NCBI RefSeq assembly: GCF_001701025.1
Contig: NZ_CP016793.1
Span: 3,534,001-3,598,000 of the forward strand
Length of the DNA stretch: 64,000 nucleotides
Direction of reading: 5' to 3'
DNA from: Lentzea guizhouensis
GTDB lineage: Bacteria; Actinomycetota; Actinomycetes; Mycobacteriales; Pseudonocardiaceae
The position numbers were made by a program, and so were the translations under genes. Of the stretch, positions 53,847-62,399 are shown in pieces; position 1 is the stretch's first letter, and every line of letters begins with the position of its first letter. The notes under the pieces were generated by a model. It did no database searches. It was not told where the DNA came from and saw nothing but the letters and a program-made list of their open reading frames with translations.

Positions 53847-55009
53847 GGAGCACCTTCACCTCTCCGACGTTCGTCAGAACGTCCAGGTCGATCTTCAAGC
53901 CACCTTCGCCGTCGGCGCCGAGGTCCTCACCGTCGACCTGCACGTCGCCGCCCTCCGCCTGGCGGCCCAGGCAGTTGAGCTCGCCGATGGACGTGGCGTT
54001 GCAGGTGAACGTGATGTCGGCGTTCGGCGGGACGTGCACGATCAGCTCGCCCAGGTCGGACTCGACGGCCGTCTTCACCTCGCCGGAGCTGGGCATCTGC
54101 CGCAGGTCCAGCATCACGCTGCCGACCCCGATCTCGTACCTGTCCTGCACCTCCTCCACGGTTTTCGGCGTGTAGGAGACGCTGCTGACCGTCGCGGGGC
54201 CGTCGAAGTCCACGGCGGTCACGGCGAAGCCGGTCAGCGACAGCGGGAGCAGCAGCCAGATCAGGCCGCGGCCACCTCCGGCGAACGAACCGACCAGCAG
54301 GCCCGCCGCCAGCACGGCGATGGCCAGGCCGATGACGTGCGGTGCGGTGAACCACGGCACGAACGGCGCCGCGATGGCCGAACCGGCTACCACCAGCATC
54401 GTCACGCCCAGCGTGGCCAGGCCGATGCGCGGCTTGCGCGGGCGGGGGCGGAGGTGCCGGGGCGGGTGCCGGTTCCGGCAGGTCCCAGGCGAACGGGGCG
54501 GCACCCAGCGGGTCCCAGGCCGGTGCGCCCGGCACCGGTGGCACCGGCGGTGGCTCGGGCAGCGTCGTCGCCGGCTGCAGGTGCCCGCGGTTCTTCTGCA
54601 GCAGGTAGACGCCGCCCACCGCCGCCGCGAGTGTCACGACGACCTGGAATCCGCCGCTGCCGAACGTGAAGGCGAGCGCGGGGAACATGAGGAACCCGAG
54701 CAGCACCGTCTTGCCCGGCGTCGTCGCGCTCTGTCCCTTGTGGACCAGCGACTCGAGCGGCGACACCTCGTCGCCCTCGTCCGGCAGCACCAGCCAGCCC
54801 GCGAGGTACAGCGGCAGACCGACGCCACCGGACAACGCGAGCGCGACGAAAGCGATCCGCACGATCACCGGGTCGATCTGGTAGCGCATGGCGATCCCGG
54901 TGGCGACGCCGCCGAGCTTGCGCCCTGCACGGGGCCGCACCGGCCGGTGGGCCCAGAACTCCCTGAGCGTGTCCGCCACGCCCTGCATTGCCTTCTCAGT
55001 CCCGCTCAC
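53839..55009 (-). CDS. PspC-domain multi-pass membrane protein; frame interrupted near 54437-54455
   Basis: About 389 residues if the frame is corrected. N-terminal PspC domain (GRKLGGVATGIAMRYQIDPVIVRIAFV...YLAGWLVLPDEGDE), two more helices, a Pro/Ala-rich linker, then further membrane helices (IGLATLGVTMLVVAGSAI...) and a C-terminal outside domain with a beta-rich, DUF2154-like look (IGVGSVMLDLRQMPSSGEVKTAVESDLGELIVHVP). The two good halves are in different frames and meet in a G/C-rich tract (GCGCGGGCGGGGGCGG), so one base is probably extra or two missing. Divergent from a PspC-histidine kinase: a typical actinobacterial envelope-stress module in which this protein may sense or damp the kinase. 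Confidence 0.83.
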
Positions 55010-55043
55010 GATGACAAGGTTGCGCCGTCACGCCGGGAACCAC

Positions 55044-55062
55044 ATCAGGGACCAGCCCTGAT
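55044..55062. promoter_or_regulatory. Inverted repeat ATCAGGG-N5-CCCTGAT, operator candidate
   Basis: Perfect 7-bp arms with 5-nt spacer, in the 111-bp region between the divergent PspC-type gene and the histidine kinase gene; a further CCCTGAT lies at 55081-55087 and ATCAGG near 55113. It is a likely site for autoregulation by the LuxR-type regulator at 56317. Confidence 0.6.
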
Positions 55063-55120
55063 TCGCGGAACCGGGGTCATCCCTGATGAACGACGAGCCG
55101 GGACGTGTGACGATCAGGTG

Positions 55121-56320
55121 GTGAGTGCACGCATTGAGCCGATGCGCCGTCGACGCACCGGCCGGGTGATCGCGGGCGTCGCGAGCGGACTGGCCAACCA
55201 CGTCGGCGCACCCGTCTTCTGGACGCGTGCGGTCTTCGCCGTGTTCGCCGCGCTCAGCGGCGTCGGGATCATCGCCTACGCGCTGCTCTGGATGTTCGTC
55301 CCGCAGTCCGCGGAGACGGAGCCGGAGACCGAGGAGGACCGCAAGGAGTGGCAGCAGGCCGTCGGCCTCGCCGCGGTCGGCATCGGGGTCGCGGTCTTCA
55401 CCGGGTTGATCGGTGGTGGCGCGAGCGGCTGGAGCGGCTGGATCACCGGTCCCATCGCCGTGGCGCTCGTGGGTGCCGCTGTCGTGTGGCGGGAGGCGGA
55501 CGAGGCCCAGCGGCGCCGGTGGCGTGACGGGGCGATGGCGCAGGGGAAGACGGGGATCGTGCGGACGGTGGCGGGTGGTGCTCTGGTCGTGGCGGGGGTC
55601 GCCGCGTTCCTGATCGCCAACGACTCCATCCAGAACCTGCCGACCGTCGTGCTCTCGGTGCTCGCGACGCTGGTCGGCGTCGCCGTGCTGACCGTGCCGC
55701 TGTGGGTGCGGCTGGTGCGCGACCTCGACTCCGAACGCCGGGCGCGCATCCGCACCGAGGAACGTGCCGAGATCGCCGCCCACCTGCACGACTCCGTGCT
55801 GCAAACGCTTGCGCTGATCCAGAAGCAGGCCGAGTCGTCGCGCGAGGTCAAGCGGCTGGCCCGCAGCCAGGAACGCGAGCTGCGCAGCTGGCTCTACGGC
55901 CGTGAGATCGGCGAACAGCCGCAGACGGTGAGCGTGGCCATCGCGCAGGCGTGCGCGGAGGTGGAGGACGACTTCGCGATCGCCGTGTCCCAGGTGGTGG
56001 TCGGCGACTGCGAGCTGGAGGACGGGCTGATCCCGCTGGTCCAGGCGGCCAGGGAGGCGATCGTCAACGCGGCCAAGCACGCGGGGGTGGCCGAGGTCAG
56101 CGTCTACGCGGAGGTGGAGCCGGAGAAGGTCACGGTGTTCGTGCGCGACCGGGGCAAGGGGTTCGACCCCGACACCGTGCCGGAGGACCGGCATGGCCTC
56201 GCGGGCAGCATCCGGGGGAGGATGACCCGGCACGGTGGTGAGGTGCGGTTGCGCACCGCGCCGAGCGAGGGGACCGAGGTGCAGCTCGAGATGCCGAGGA
56301 AGACGGAGGCCAGGACATGA
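55121..56320 (+). CDS. PspC-domain sensor histidine kinase
   Basis: 399 residues. PspC domain at the N-terminus (RRTGRVIAGVASGLANHVGAPVFW...ALLWMFVPQ), several more membrane helices (to about 195), then a DesK/NarX-type HisKA_3 domain with the phosphoacceptor His223 in HLHDSVLQTLALIQ and a HATPase domain (AAREAIVNAAKHAG; VRDRGKGFDPD; GLAGSIRGRM). GTG 55121 is preferred; ATG 55142 is an alternative. The regulator gene overlaps by ATGA. By family, responds to envelope or cell-wall stress. Confidence 0.92.
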   Translation: MSARIEPMRRRRTGRVIAGVASGLANHVGAPVFWTRAVFAVFAALSGVGIIAYALLWMFVPQSAETEPETEEDRKEWQQAVGLAAVGIGVAVFTGLIGGGASGWSGWITGPIAVALVGAAVVWREADEAQRRRWRDGAMAQGKTGIVRTVAGGALVVAGVAAFLIANDSIQNLPTVVLSVLATLVGVAVLTVPLWVRLVRDLDSERRARIRTEERAEIAAHLHDSVLQTLALIQKQAESSREVKRLARSQERELRSWLYGREIGEQPQTVSVAIAQACAEVEDDFAIAVSQVVVGDCELEDGLIPLVQAAREAIVNAAKHAGVAEVSVYAEVEPEKVTVFVRDRGKGFDPDTVPEDRHGLAGSIRGRMTRHGGEVRLRTAPSEGTEVQLEMPRKTEART

Positions 56321-56967
56321 GCGTCAGGGTGTTCCTGGTGGACGACCACGCGTTGTTCCGCGCAGGGGTGCGGGCGGAGCTCGACACGATCACCGACGAG
56401 GTCGAGGTGGTCGGTGAGGCCGGCGGCGTCGGCGAGGCGGTGGCGGGCATCGCCCATCACAAGCCGGACGTCGTGCTGCTCGACGTGCACATGCCCGACG
56501 GGGGCGGTGCCGAGGTGCTGCGGCAGATCCGGACCAAGATCCCCGAGGTCACGTTCCTCGCGCTGTCGGTCTCCGACGCGGCCGAGGACGTCATCAACGT
56601 CATCCGCGCCGGTGCGCGCGGGTACGTGACCAAGACGATCTCCAGCCAGGAGCTGGTCAAGGCGGTCGTGCGGGTCAGCGAGGGCGACGCGGTGTTCTCG
56701 CCGCGGCTCGCCGGGTTCGTGCTGGACGCGTTCGCCGACCGGCCGGGTGCCGCGCCGATCAGCGACCCCGAGCTCGACCTGCTGACCCCGAGGGAACGCG
56801 ACGTCCTGCGGCTGCTGGCCCGCGGTTACGCTTACAAGGAGATCGCGTCCGAGCTGTTCATCAGCGTGAAGACGGTGGAGACGCACGTGTCGAGCGTCCT
56901 GCGGAAGACCCAGCTCTCCAACCGGTACGAGCTCTCCCGCTGGGCCACCGACCGCAGGCTGGTCTGA
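56317..56967 (+). CDS. NarL/LuxR-family response regulator
   Basis: 216 residues. Receiver domain with Asp9-Asp10, phosphoacceptor Asp56 (LLDVHMPDGG) and Lys106 intact, so it is phosphorylatable. LuxR helix-turn-helix about 150-212 (LTPRERDVLRLLARGYAYKEIASELFISVKTVETHV). Translationally coupled to the PspC kinase, its cognate partner. Likely binds the ATCAGGG-N5-CCCTGAT repeat upstream of the divergent genes; inference. Confidence 0.94.
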   Translation: MSVRVFLVDDHALFRAGVRAELDTITDEVEVVGEAGGVGEAVAGIAHHKPDVVLLDVHMPDGGGAEVLRQIRTKIPEVTFLALSVSDAAEDVINVIRAGARGYVTKTISSQELVKAVVRVSEGDAVFSPRLAGFVLDAFADRPGAAPISDPELDLLTPRERDVLRLLARGYAYKEIASELFISVKTVETHVSSVLRKTQLSNRYELSRWATDRRLV

Positions 56968-56982
56968 AAGGTTCCTGGGGGC

Positions 56983-57576
56983 TTGGTCAAGAAGGTCGCC
57001 CGCGCTGCCACCGAGGTGCTGGCGCCGTGGGTCTGGGTCGTCCTGCTGCCGTTCGCCGTGGCGGCGACGTCCGAGAACGTGTGGGAGACGCTGCTGTGGG
57101 GCCTCGTCGTGGCCGTCACGGCCTCGGTCATCCCCATGGCCGTCATCGTGCGCGGCGCGCGCAAGGGCAAGTGGGACGGCCACCACGTCACGAACCGCGA
57201 GGGCAGGCTGGTCCCGCTGCTCACGGCGGGTGCGTCGCTCACGGCCGGCACGGTGGTCATGGTGCTGGGCGGCGCGCCGGTCAGCATGCTGGCGCTGGCC
57301 GGGAGCATGTTCGCGTCGCTCGTCGTGAGCATGGCGATCACGTTCGGGCTGAAGTGGAAGATCTCGCTGCACGCCGGGGTGGCGTGGGCCGCGGTGGTGA
57401 CGCTGGCGATCGTCTTCGGCCCGTTGTTGCTGCTGGTCGCACTGCCCGCCGCGCTGGTGTCGTGGTCACGCGTGGAGCTCGGCGACCACACCGCCGGTCA
57501 GGTGCTGGGCGGCACGGCGATGGGCCTGGTCGTCGGCGGTGGCACGTTCTGGGCGCTGCTCACCGCGTTTGCATGA
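56983..57576 (+). CDS. PAP2-like integral membrane protein
   Basis: 197 residues, six membrane helices. Motifs resemble the PAP2 lipid phosphatase signature: ISLHAG in place of PSGH, and SRVELGDHTAGQVLGG as the S-R-x5-H-x3-D motif, with Gln where Asp is usual. It may be a divergent phosphatidate or undecaprenyl-pyrophosphate phosphatase, or an inactive relative. Start TTG 56983 is weakly supported. The end overlaps the convergent kinase gene by 17 bp. Confidence 0.7.
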   Translation: MVKKVARAATEVLAPWVWVVLLPFAVAATSENVWETLLWGLVVAVTASVIPMAVIVRGARKGKWDGHHVTNREGRLVPLLTAGASLTAGTVVMVLGGAPVSMLALAGSMFASLVVSMAITFGLKWKISLHAGVAWAAVVTLAIVFGPLLLLVALPAALVSWSRVELGDHTAGQVLGGTAMGLVVGGGTFWALLTAFA

Positions 57577-58846
57577 TGCTGACGATCTTCATCTCGTTGC
57601 TGACGGCGGCCACCACGGCCTCGTAGGTGCCGGTCTGCTGCTCGCCCTTGGTGGTCTGGAGCATCAGGTCGACCGTGACCACCCAGTTCGGGCCTTCCGA
57701 GCGGACCGGCACGCTGGACGGCGAGCACTTGACCGACTGGTAGGTCGCCCAGCGGGCCACGTACTTCTCCTGCGGCTCGCTCGCCTTGCCGTGCAGGTTG
57801 CGCCACGCCACGTCGGCCGCGCTGGGCAGCATGGCGTAGTGGTTCTCGACGAAGTAGGCCGCCTCCGCCGCGGAGAAGTAGCGGGCGCCGGGGTCGCTGG
57901 GGAAGCTGCCCTGGTTGACCGGGACGTCGGTGCCGGTGCCGTTCCAGTACGCGGCCGCGGCCCCACCCCCGACCGCCAGCAGCCCGATGAGCGACAACAC
58001 GACGAGGATCCGCCGGTTCGGCAGCTTGCGCTTGGGCAGCTGGGGCGGCAGGACCAGCGGCTGGGACGGCTGCGGTGAGGCGGCCAGCAGGTCGGCGGCC
58101 TCCTGCGCGGTCGGCCGTTCCTCCTGGTCGACGGCCAGCAGCCGGGTGAGCAACGGGGTCAGCTCACCGGCGTTCTTGGCGTCCCTGAGCTGCCCGCTGG
58201 CGGCCCGGTAGAGCAGGCCGAAGCTGTTGTCGCTCGGCCCGTAGACGGACTCGCCCTCGATCGCCGTGTAGATCATGGCGCCGAGCGAGAAGACGTCCGA
58301 CGCCTCACCCGGCTGCTCACCGCGCGCCACCTCGGGCGCCAGGTAGGCGGGCGTGCCGGAGATCATGCCGGTGTCGGTCAGCGTGCCGTCGCCACTGGAC
58401 TTGGAGATGCCGAAGTCGGTGATCTTGACGGTGCCGTCGTGCCCGATCAGGACGTTGCCGGGCTTGATGTCCCGGTGCACGAGCCCCGCGCTGTGCGCCG
58501 CGGCCAGCGCCGAGGCGACGAACCCGCCGACCCGCGCCGCCTGGGCCGGCTTGAGCGTCCCCTTCTCGGCGATGAGCGCGGAGAGGCTCTGCGACGGCAG
58601 GTACTCCATGACGATCCAGGGCTCTTCTTCGTCGTTCCCCACGACGTCGAACACCGCGATCGCGTGCGGGTGGTGCAGTCTCGCCGCGTTGCGTGCTTCC
58701 CGCATCGCCCGCTGGTGGTCTCCGGTGACGAGCTGCTTGACGGCGACCTCACGTGCCAGGACCTCGTCCCGCGCCCGCCAGACCACCCCCATCGCTCCGC
58801 TGCCGACGCGCTCCAGCAGCGTGTAGCGGCCCCCGATGGTTGTCAC
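57560..58846 (-). CDS. Ser/Thr protein kinase, single-pass membrane (PknB-like fold)
   Basis: 428 residues. Hanks-type kinase: glycine loop GSGAMG (15-20), Lys37, HRDIKPGN with catalytic Asp126, DFG at 144-146, SGTPAYLAPEV activation segment. Membrane helix about 280-300; outside domain of about 125 residues with no PASTA repeats (RYFSAAEAAYFVENHY ... TGTYEAVVAAVSNEM). The unusual sensor may bind a ligand not known for PknB. Close in layout to the kinase at the window's right end. Confidence 0.92.
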   Translation of the reverse strand: MTTIGGRYTLLERVGSGAMGVVWRARDEVLAREVAVKQLVTGDHQRAMREARNAARLHHPHAIAVFDVVGNDEEEPWIVMEYLPSQSLSALIAEKGTLKPAQAARVGGFVASALAAAHSAGLVHRDIKPGNVLIGHDGTVKITDFGISKSSGDGTLTDTGMISGTPAYLAPEVARGEQPGEASDVFSLGAMIYTAIEGESVYGPSDNSFGLLYRAASGQLRDAKNAGELTPLLTRLLAVDQEERPTAQEAADLLAASPQPSQPLVLPPQLPKRKLPNRRILVVLSLIGLLAVGGGAAAAYWNGTGTDVPVNQGSFPSDPGARYFSAAEAAYFVENHYAMLPSAADVAWRNLHGKASEPQEKYVARWATYQSVKCSPSSVPVRSEGPNWVVTVDLMLQTTKGEQQTGTYEAVVAAVSNEMKIVSIMQTR

Positions 58847-58951
58847 ACCGCCAGAGTAGTCATGGCCGGGTGCGGGCTTGCGGGGGTTCGGTCGAAGCGG
58901 CCGACAGGGTGCCTGGTGGCGTCAAGTCGAGTTTTAAAGTACCTTGCAACT

Positions 58952-59443
58952 ATGGCCATCACAGCCTCTGGGATCAACTTCAGCGAGTTGTCCAACAAGC
59001 CGGCGGACTCTGTGCGCAAGCTGCAGGAGTCGCCGAACCAGACGCTGCTCGTCCACCGTCGCGGTGACGAGGAGGACCTGGTGCTGACGACGGCTGGGCG
59101 AGCGGAGGAGGTGCGGGAGGTCATCTCGACCACGACCACGCTCTTCGTCGCGTTGATGCAGCACAGCTCCGAGGTTCGCCGGCTGGTCACCGAGGTGGTG
59201 CCTCGGGCGTTCCCGTGGGTGAGGTTCCTGCCGCGCGAGGACGTGCAGGCGTTCGTCGTGGAACTGGTCGACACGCTGGAAGCTGCGAACTCGCTCGGCA
59301 CTCCGGCGCCGGTCGTGTCCCTCATCGGCCAATGGCGGCGCACTGCCGAGGTGCACGCCGATCCCCGGTTGGTGGAAATCTTGAGCCGAGACCACGACGA
59401 GGACTTCGGCGAGGTTCCCGAGCCGGGGGCAACCACCGCGTGA
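58952..59443 (+). CDS. Putative antitoxin, Phd/YefM-like N-terminus
   Basis: 163 residues. N-terminal part (INFSELSNKPADSVRKLQES...LLVHRRGDEEDLVLTTAGRA) resembles Phd/YefM antitoxins that bind DNA and toxin; the C-terminal part is a long helical extension. Start ATG 58952, preceded by AT-rich GTTTTAAAGTACC, suitable for an autoregulated promoter. Its stop overlaps the start of the next gene (GTGA), the usual antitoxin-toxin order. Confidence 0.75.
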   Translation: MAITASGINFSELSNKPADSVRKLQESPNQTLLVHRRGDEEDLVLTTAGRAEEVREVISTTTTLFVALMQHSSEVRRLVTEVVPRAFPWVRFLPREDVQAFVVELVDTLEAANSLGTPAPVVSLIGQWRRTAEVHADPRLVEILSRDHDEDFGEVPEPGATTA

Positions 59444-59790
59444 GTCCGAAGAAGAACGATCTGGTCGCTCCGCCCGCAGTCGGCGGGGAGTGGCACATCC
59501 GCTTCGGCACCAGTGAGGCGGCGAAGGGCTGGCAGGAACTGGAGAACCGCGCGGCGAACAACTTGCGCCGCGCCTGGGACCTCATGCGCGTCGATCCGTG
59601 CCCCGTCCGGCAGACCAGTCGGCACGAGCAGCTCAAAGGCAGCCTGTCGACCGGTGTCCGTGGTGAACAGGTCATGCCGCGCTGGCAGCTCGAAGTCACG
59701 GGTGGGGACCGCGTCTGGTACCTCATCGATGTGGAGAAGCACACCGTGTGGATCGACTACGCCGGTGCACATCCCAAGGCGACCGAGTAG
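59440..59790 (+). CDS. Putative RelE/ParE-type toxin
   Basis: 116 residues. Pattern WHIRFGTSEAAKGWQELENRAANNLRRAWDLMR...RQTSRHEQLKGSL...WQLEVTGGDRVWYLIDVEKHTVWIDYAG fits the RelE/ParE fold: helical pair, Arg/Lys-rich sheet, and the final strand with YLID. Translationally coupled to the antitoxin-like gene. After its TAG at 59788-59790, the same frame continues with sensible codons (SLPSTANVVLVTPGDELVG) to TAG 59911-59913, so a longer ancestor or a second remnant is possible. Confidence 0.78.
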   Translation: MSPKKNDLVAPPAVGGEWHIRFGTSEAAKGWQELENRAANNLRRAWDLMRVDPCPVRQTSRHEQLKGSLSTGVRGEQVMPRWQLEVTGGDRVWYLIDVEKHTVWIDYAGAHPKATE

Positions 59791-59909
59791 TCCGGTCGTT
59801 CGTCGTCGCTGCCCTCGACGGCGAACGTCGTGCTGGTGACTCCGGGTGACGAGCTGGTCGGCGTGCTCCGCCGGCACCTCGTCCCGCGCCCGTTCAGCCA
59901 CCAGGCGGA

Positions 59910-60329
59910 CTAGTCCAGCGTCGAGACCAGCTTCTGCAGCTCGCGGTCGAAGTCGATCCACAGGTCCTCCTCGCCGGGCTGCACCACGTCGTAGGAGCTG
60001 TCCAGGAACGACGCCACGTCCTCGGCGACGGCGCTCAGGATGGCGAACCCGGTCGGCGCGTTCAGCTCGACCAGCACGCGTTCCGGGTCGTCAGAGGCCG
60101 GGCGGACCAGGATGTCGCCCTCGCCGCACGGCGTCAGCAGGCCGTCGGCCAGCAGGTCGCGGGCGAACATCCACTCCACCCGGCCGGAGCCCGTGTGGAA
60201 CACGACGGCGACCGCGTAGGGGTCTTCGGGGTCGTAGACCAGCTCCGCCTCCACCGGTGCGGGAGCCGCGCCGGGGGCCAGCAGCTGGAAAGTGGTGCGG
60301 GCGACGACCTTCAGGTCTTCGTTGTTCAT
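59910..60329 (-). CDS. SsgA-like sporulation and cell division protein (SALP)
   Basis: 139 residues. SsgA/SsgB-family core: VEAELVYDPEDPYAVAVVFHTG, VEWMFARDLLADGL, GDILVRP, DVASFLDSSYDVVQPGEE. By family knowledge, these small cytoplasmic proteins position FtsZ or control septum and spore maturation in filamentous actinomycetes; this one cannot be matched to a specific member. It is a single gene ahead of a DMT exporter in the same orientation; the 120-bp gap carries GAGACG palindromes. Confidence 0.86.
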   Translation of the reverse strand: MNNEDLKVVARTTFQLLAPGAAPAPVEAELVYDPEDPYAVAVVFHTGSGRVEWMFARDLLADGLLTPCGEGDILVRPASDDPERVLVELNAPTGFAILSAVAEDVASFLDSSYDVVQPGEEDLWIDFDRELQKLVSTLD

Positions 60330-60430
60330 GTCGATGTCCTTTGCAGGCTGGTGTCATCTCCTTCAACAATGAGGAGACGGCTGAGCAGCCCGATACGGAC
60401 GCGATTCGTCTCGGAACCATCCTATTGGGG

Positions 60431-60444
60431 GAGACGCACGTCTC
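60431..60444. promoter_or_regulatory. GAGACG-CA-CGTCTC palindrome upstream of the SsgA-like gene
   Basis: 6-bp perfect arms around CA, 102 bp before the SsgA-like start; further GTCTC/GAGAC pairs lie at about 60474-60490, and GGAGACGG near 60372. Candidate operator cluster. Confidence 0.4.
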
Positions 60445-60449
60445 ACCCT

Positions 60450-61376
60450 TCAGCGTTTGACCAGGTCGCGTGTCTCGTTTGGTGAGACGTTCTGACCTGC
60501 CGCGACGGGCCGACGGCGGGTCAGCGCGACGCCCAGGAGCACCACCAGCATGCCAGCGACGACCCTTGCGTTCAGTTGCTCTCCGAGGAAGATCGCTCCA
60601 AGGAGCACGGAGACCACCGGCAGCAGGTAACCGACAGTAGTCGCGGTGGTGGCGCCCTCGTCCGCGATGACGCGGTAGTTGAGGATGAACGCGACACCGG
60701 TGCCGGCGACGCCGAGGATGACGACGGCGACCACGCCGATCCAGTGCAGGTGCAGCGGCTGCAGGCCGCCGAACGGCAGCGCCAGCACGAGCATCCCCAT
60801 CGCGGTGGTCAGCTGCATCGCGGCCAGCTGCGTCGAGGTCGCACCCGTGTTGACCAGGTACCGGCCCGCGTAGGAGTAGCCGATCGCGTAGCTCGCGGCG
60901 CCCAGCAGGCACAGGACCGCGCCCCAGCTCGCGATGCTGTTGGCCGCCTGCCACGGCGCGAAGATCAGCAGCACGCCCGCGAAGCCCATCCCCAGGCCGA
61001 GCATGCGGACCAGGTTGCTGACCTTCTCCGTGCCCAGCACGAGCCCGATGGCCAAGGCGAACAGCGGCGTCGTCGAGTTGAGCACCCCGGACACGCCGGA
61101 GTCGACCGTCTGGCCGCCGATCGCGAACAACGTGAACGGGATCGCGCTGCCGAACAGCGCGACGAACGTCATGTGGGCCCAGACCCGCCGGTTGCGCGGC
61201 AGCGTCATCCGCGCCAGCCCCAGCACGACGACGAGCACGAGCGCTCCGAAGAACGTCCGCACGAGCGCGATCTGCAGGGGTCCGAGACTCCCCAGTGCGA
61301 GCTTCATCCACAGGAAGCTGGATCCCCACAGCAGGGCGAGCACGCCCATCCTGATCAACGTTCCGCGTTGGTTCAC
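60450..61376 (-). CDS. EamA/DMT-family exporter
   Basis: 308 residues, ten membrane helices in two EamA repeats (about 5-140 and 150-290; second repeat begins IASWGAVLCLLGAASYAIGYSYAGRYL). Drug/metabolite exporter of the RhaT/YdcZ type; substrate unknown. Divergent from a LysR gene, with an AT-rich palindrome between them, so it is probably the LysR target. Confidence 0.92.
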   Translation of the reverse strand: MNQRGTLIRMGVLALLWGSSFLWMKLALGSLGPLQIALVRTFFGALVLVVVLGLARMTLPRNRRVWAHMTFVALFGSAIPFTLFAIGGQTVDSGVSGVLNSTTPLFALAIGLVLGTEKVSNLVRMLGLGMGFAGVLLIFAPWQAANSIASWGAVLCLLGAASYAIGYSYAGRYLVNTGATSTQLAAMQLTTAMGMLVLALPFGGLQPLHLHWIGVVAVVILGVAGTGVAFILNYRVIADEGATTATTVGYLLPVVSVLLGAIFLGEQLNARVVAGMLVVLLGVALTRRRPVAAGQNVSPNETRDLVKR

Positions 61377-61407
61377 GGGTCAACCATGCGCCCGGCAACC
61401 CGTAAAG

Positions 61408-61420
61408 ACAATTTAATTGT
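61408..61420. promoter_or_regulatory. ACAATT-T-AATTGT palindrome, LysR operator candidate
   Basis: A perfect 6-bp arm palindrome in an AT-rich island between the divergent exporter and LysR genes, 38 bp before the LysR start. The T-N11-A layout suits LysR-type binding. Confidence 0.7.
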
Positions 61421-61457
61421 TGTGCATAACCTTTAAGCACTGCTGTACGGTCGAGGC

Positions 61458-62358
61458 ATGCTCGACGTGCGCCGCATGCAGGTCCTCAGAGCCGTCGTGA
61501 CCACGGGTTCCATCACCGCGGCCGCGACCAACCTCGGCTACACCCCGTCCGCGATCTCCCAGCAGGTCGCGAGCCTCGAGAAGCAGGCGGGCCTGCCCCT
61601 GCTGGAACGCGTCGGCCGCGGCGTCCGTCCCACGGCCGCCGGCCGCCTGCTCACCGAGCACGCCGCCCGCCTGACCGAGCAGCTGGCCGAGGCCGAGAGC
61701 GCTGACGGCCCTGCGCAACGGCTGCGCGGGCACCCTGCGCGTCCGCTACTTCGCCACCGCCGGCGCCGCCCTCGTGCCGCCCGCCGTGGCCCAGTTCCGC
61801 GCCGAACGCGCCGGTGTCGAGCTCGACCTGAAGCTCGCCGAGCCCGTCGACTCCTTCGAGGAGCTCACCGCGGGCCGCGCGGACGTCGTCATCACGATCC
61901 TGGAACCCGGCCAGCCGACGCCGGACGGCGTGGTCACGCGCCACCTGCTCGCCGACCCGTTCTACGCCGTCCTGCCACGCGGCCACGCCCTGGCCCGCAA
62001 ACGCGTCCTGGACCTCGGCGAACTGGCCGACGAGTCGTGGGTCTCCGCTGACTGCGGCACCACCGCGCCGTGCAAGGACCTGGTGCCGAACGCGTGCGCG
62101 GGTGCGGGCTTCGCGCCCAAGTTCGTGGTGGAGAGCGACGACTACGCGACCGCACAGGGGTTCGTGGCCGCCGGGCTCGGCGTCACGCTCATCCCGCGGC
62201 TCGGGCTGGAGTACGCGCATCCGGGCGTGGTGCTGCGCAAGGTCCGCAATCCCGAGCCGGTGCGGCACATCCACGTCGTCTACCGCGAGGACGCCGCGTG
62301 GAACCCCGCGGTGCTCTCGCTGGCGGAGGCGCTGGAGAAGGCCGCACGGGCCTCCTGA
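61458..62358 (+). CDS. LysR-family transcriptional regulator; frame interrupted near 61698
   Basis: About 299 residues after correction. N-terminal winged helix 1-60 (MLDVRRMQVLRAVVTTGSITAAATNLGYTPSAISQQVASLEK), then the substrate-binding domain (LRVRYFATAGAALVPPAVAQFR ... GRADVVITILEPG ... VAAGLGVTLIPRLGLEY). The N-terminal frame ends usefully at GAG 61695-61697, and the next good codon is GCG 61699: one extra base (A61698) or two missing. The exact 901-nt span fits a one-base insertion. Likely controls the divergent exporter gene. Confidence 0.83.
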
Positions 62359-62399
62359 CCTGCGCTCCAGGTGCCCGCCCCTCGAGGTCGCTGACCTCG

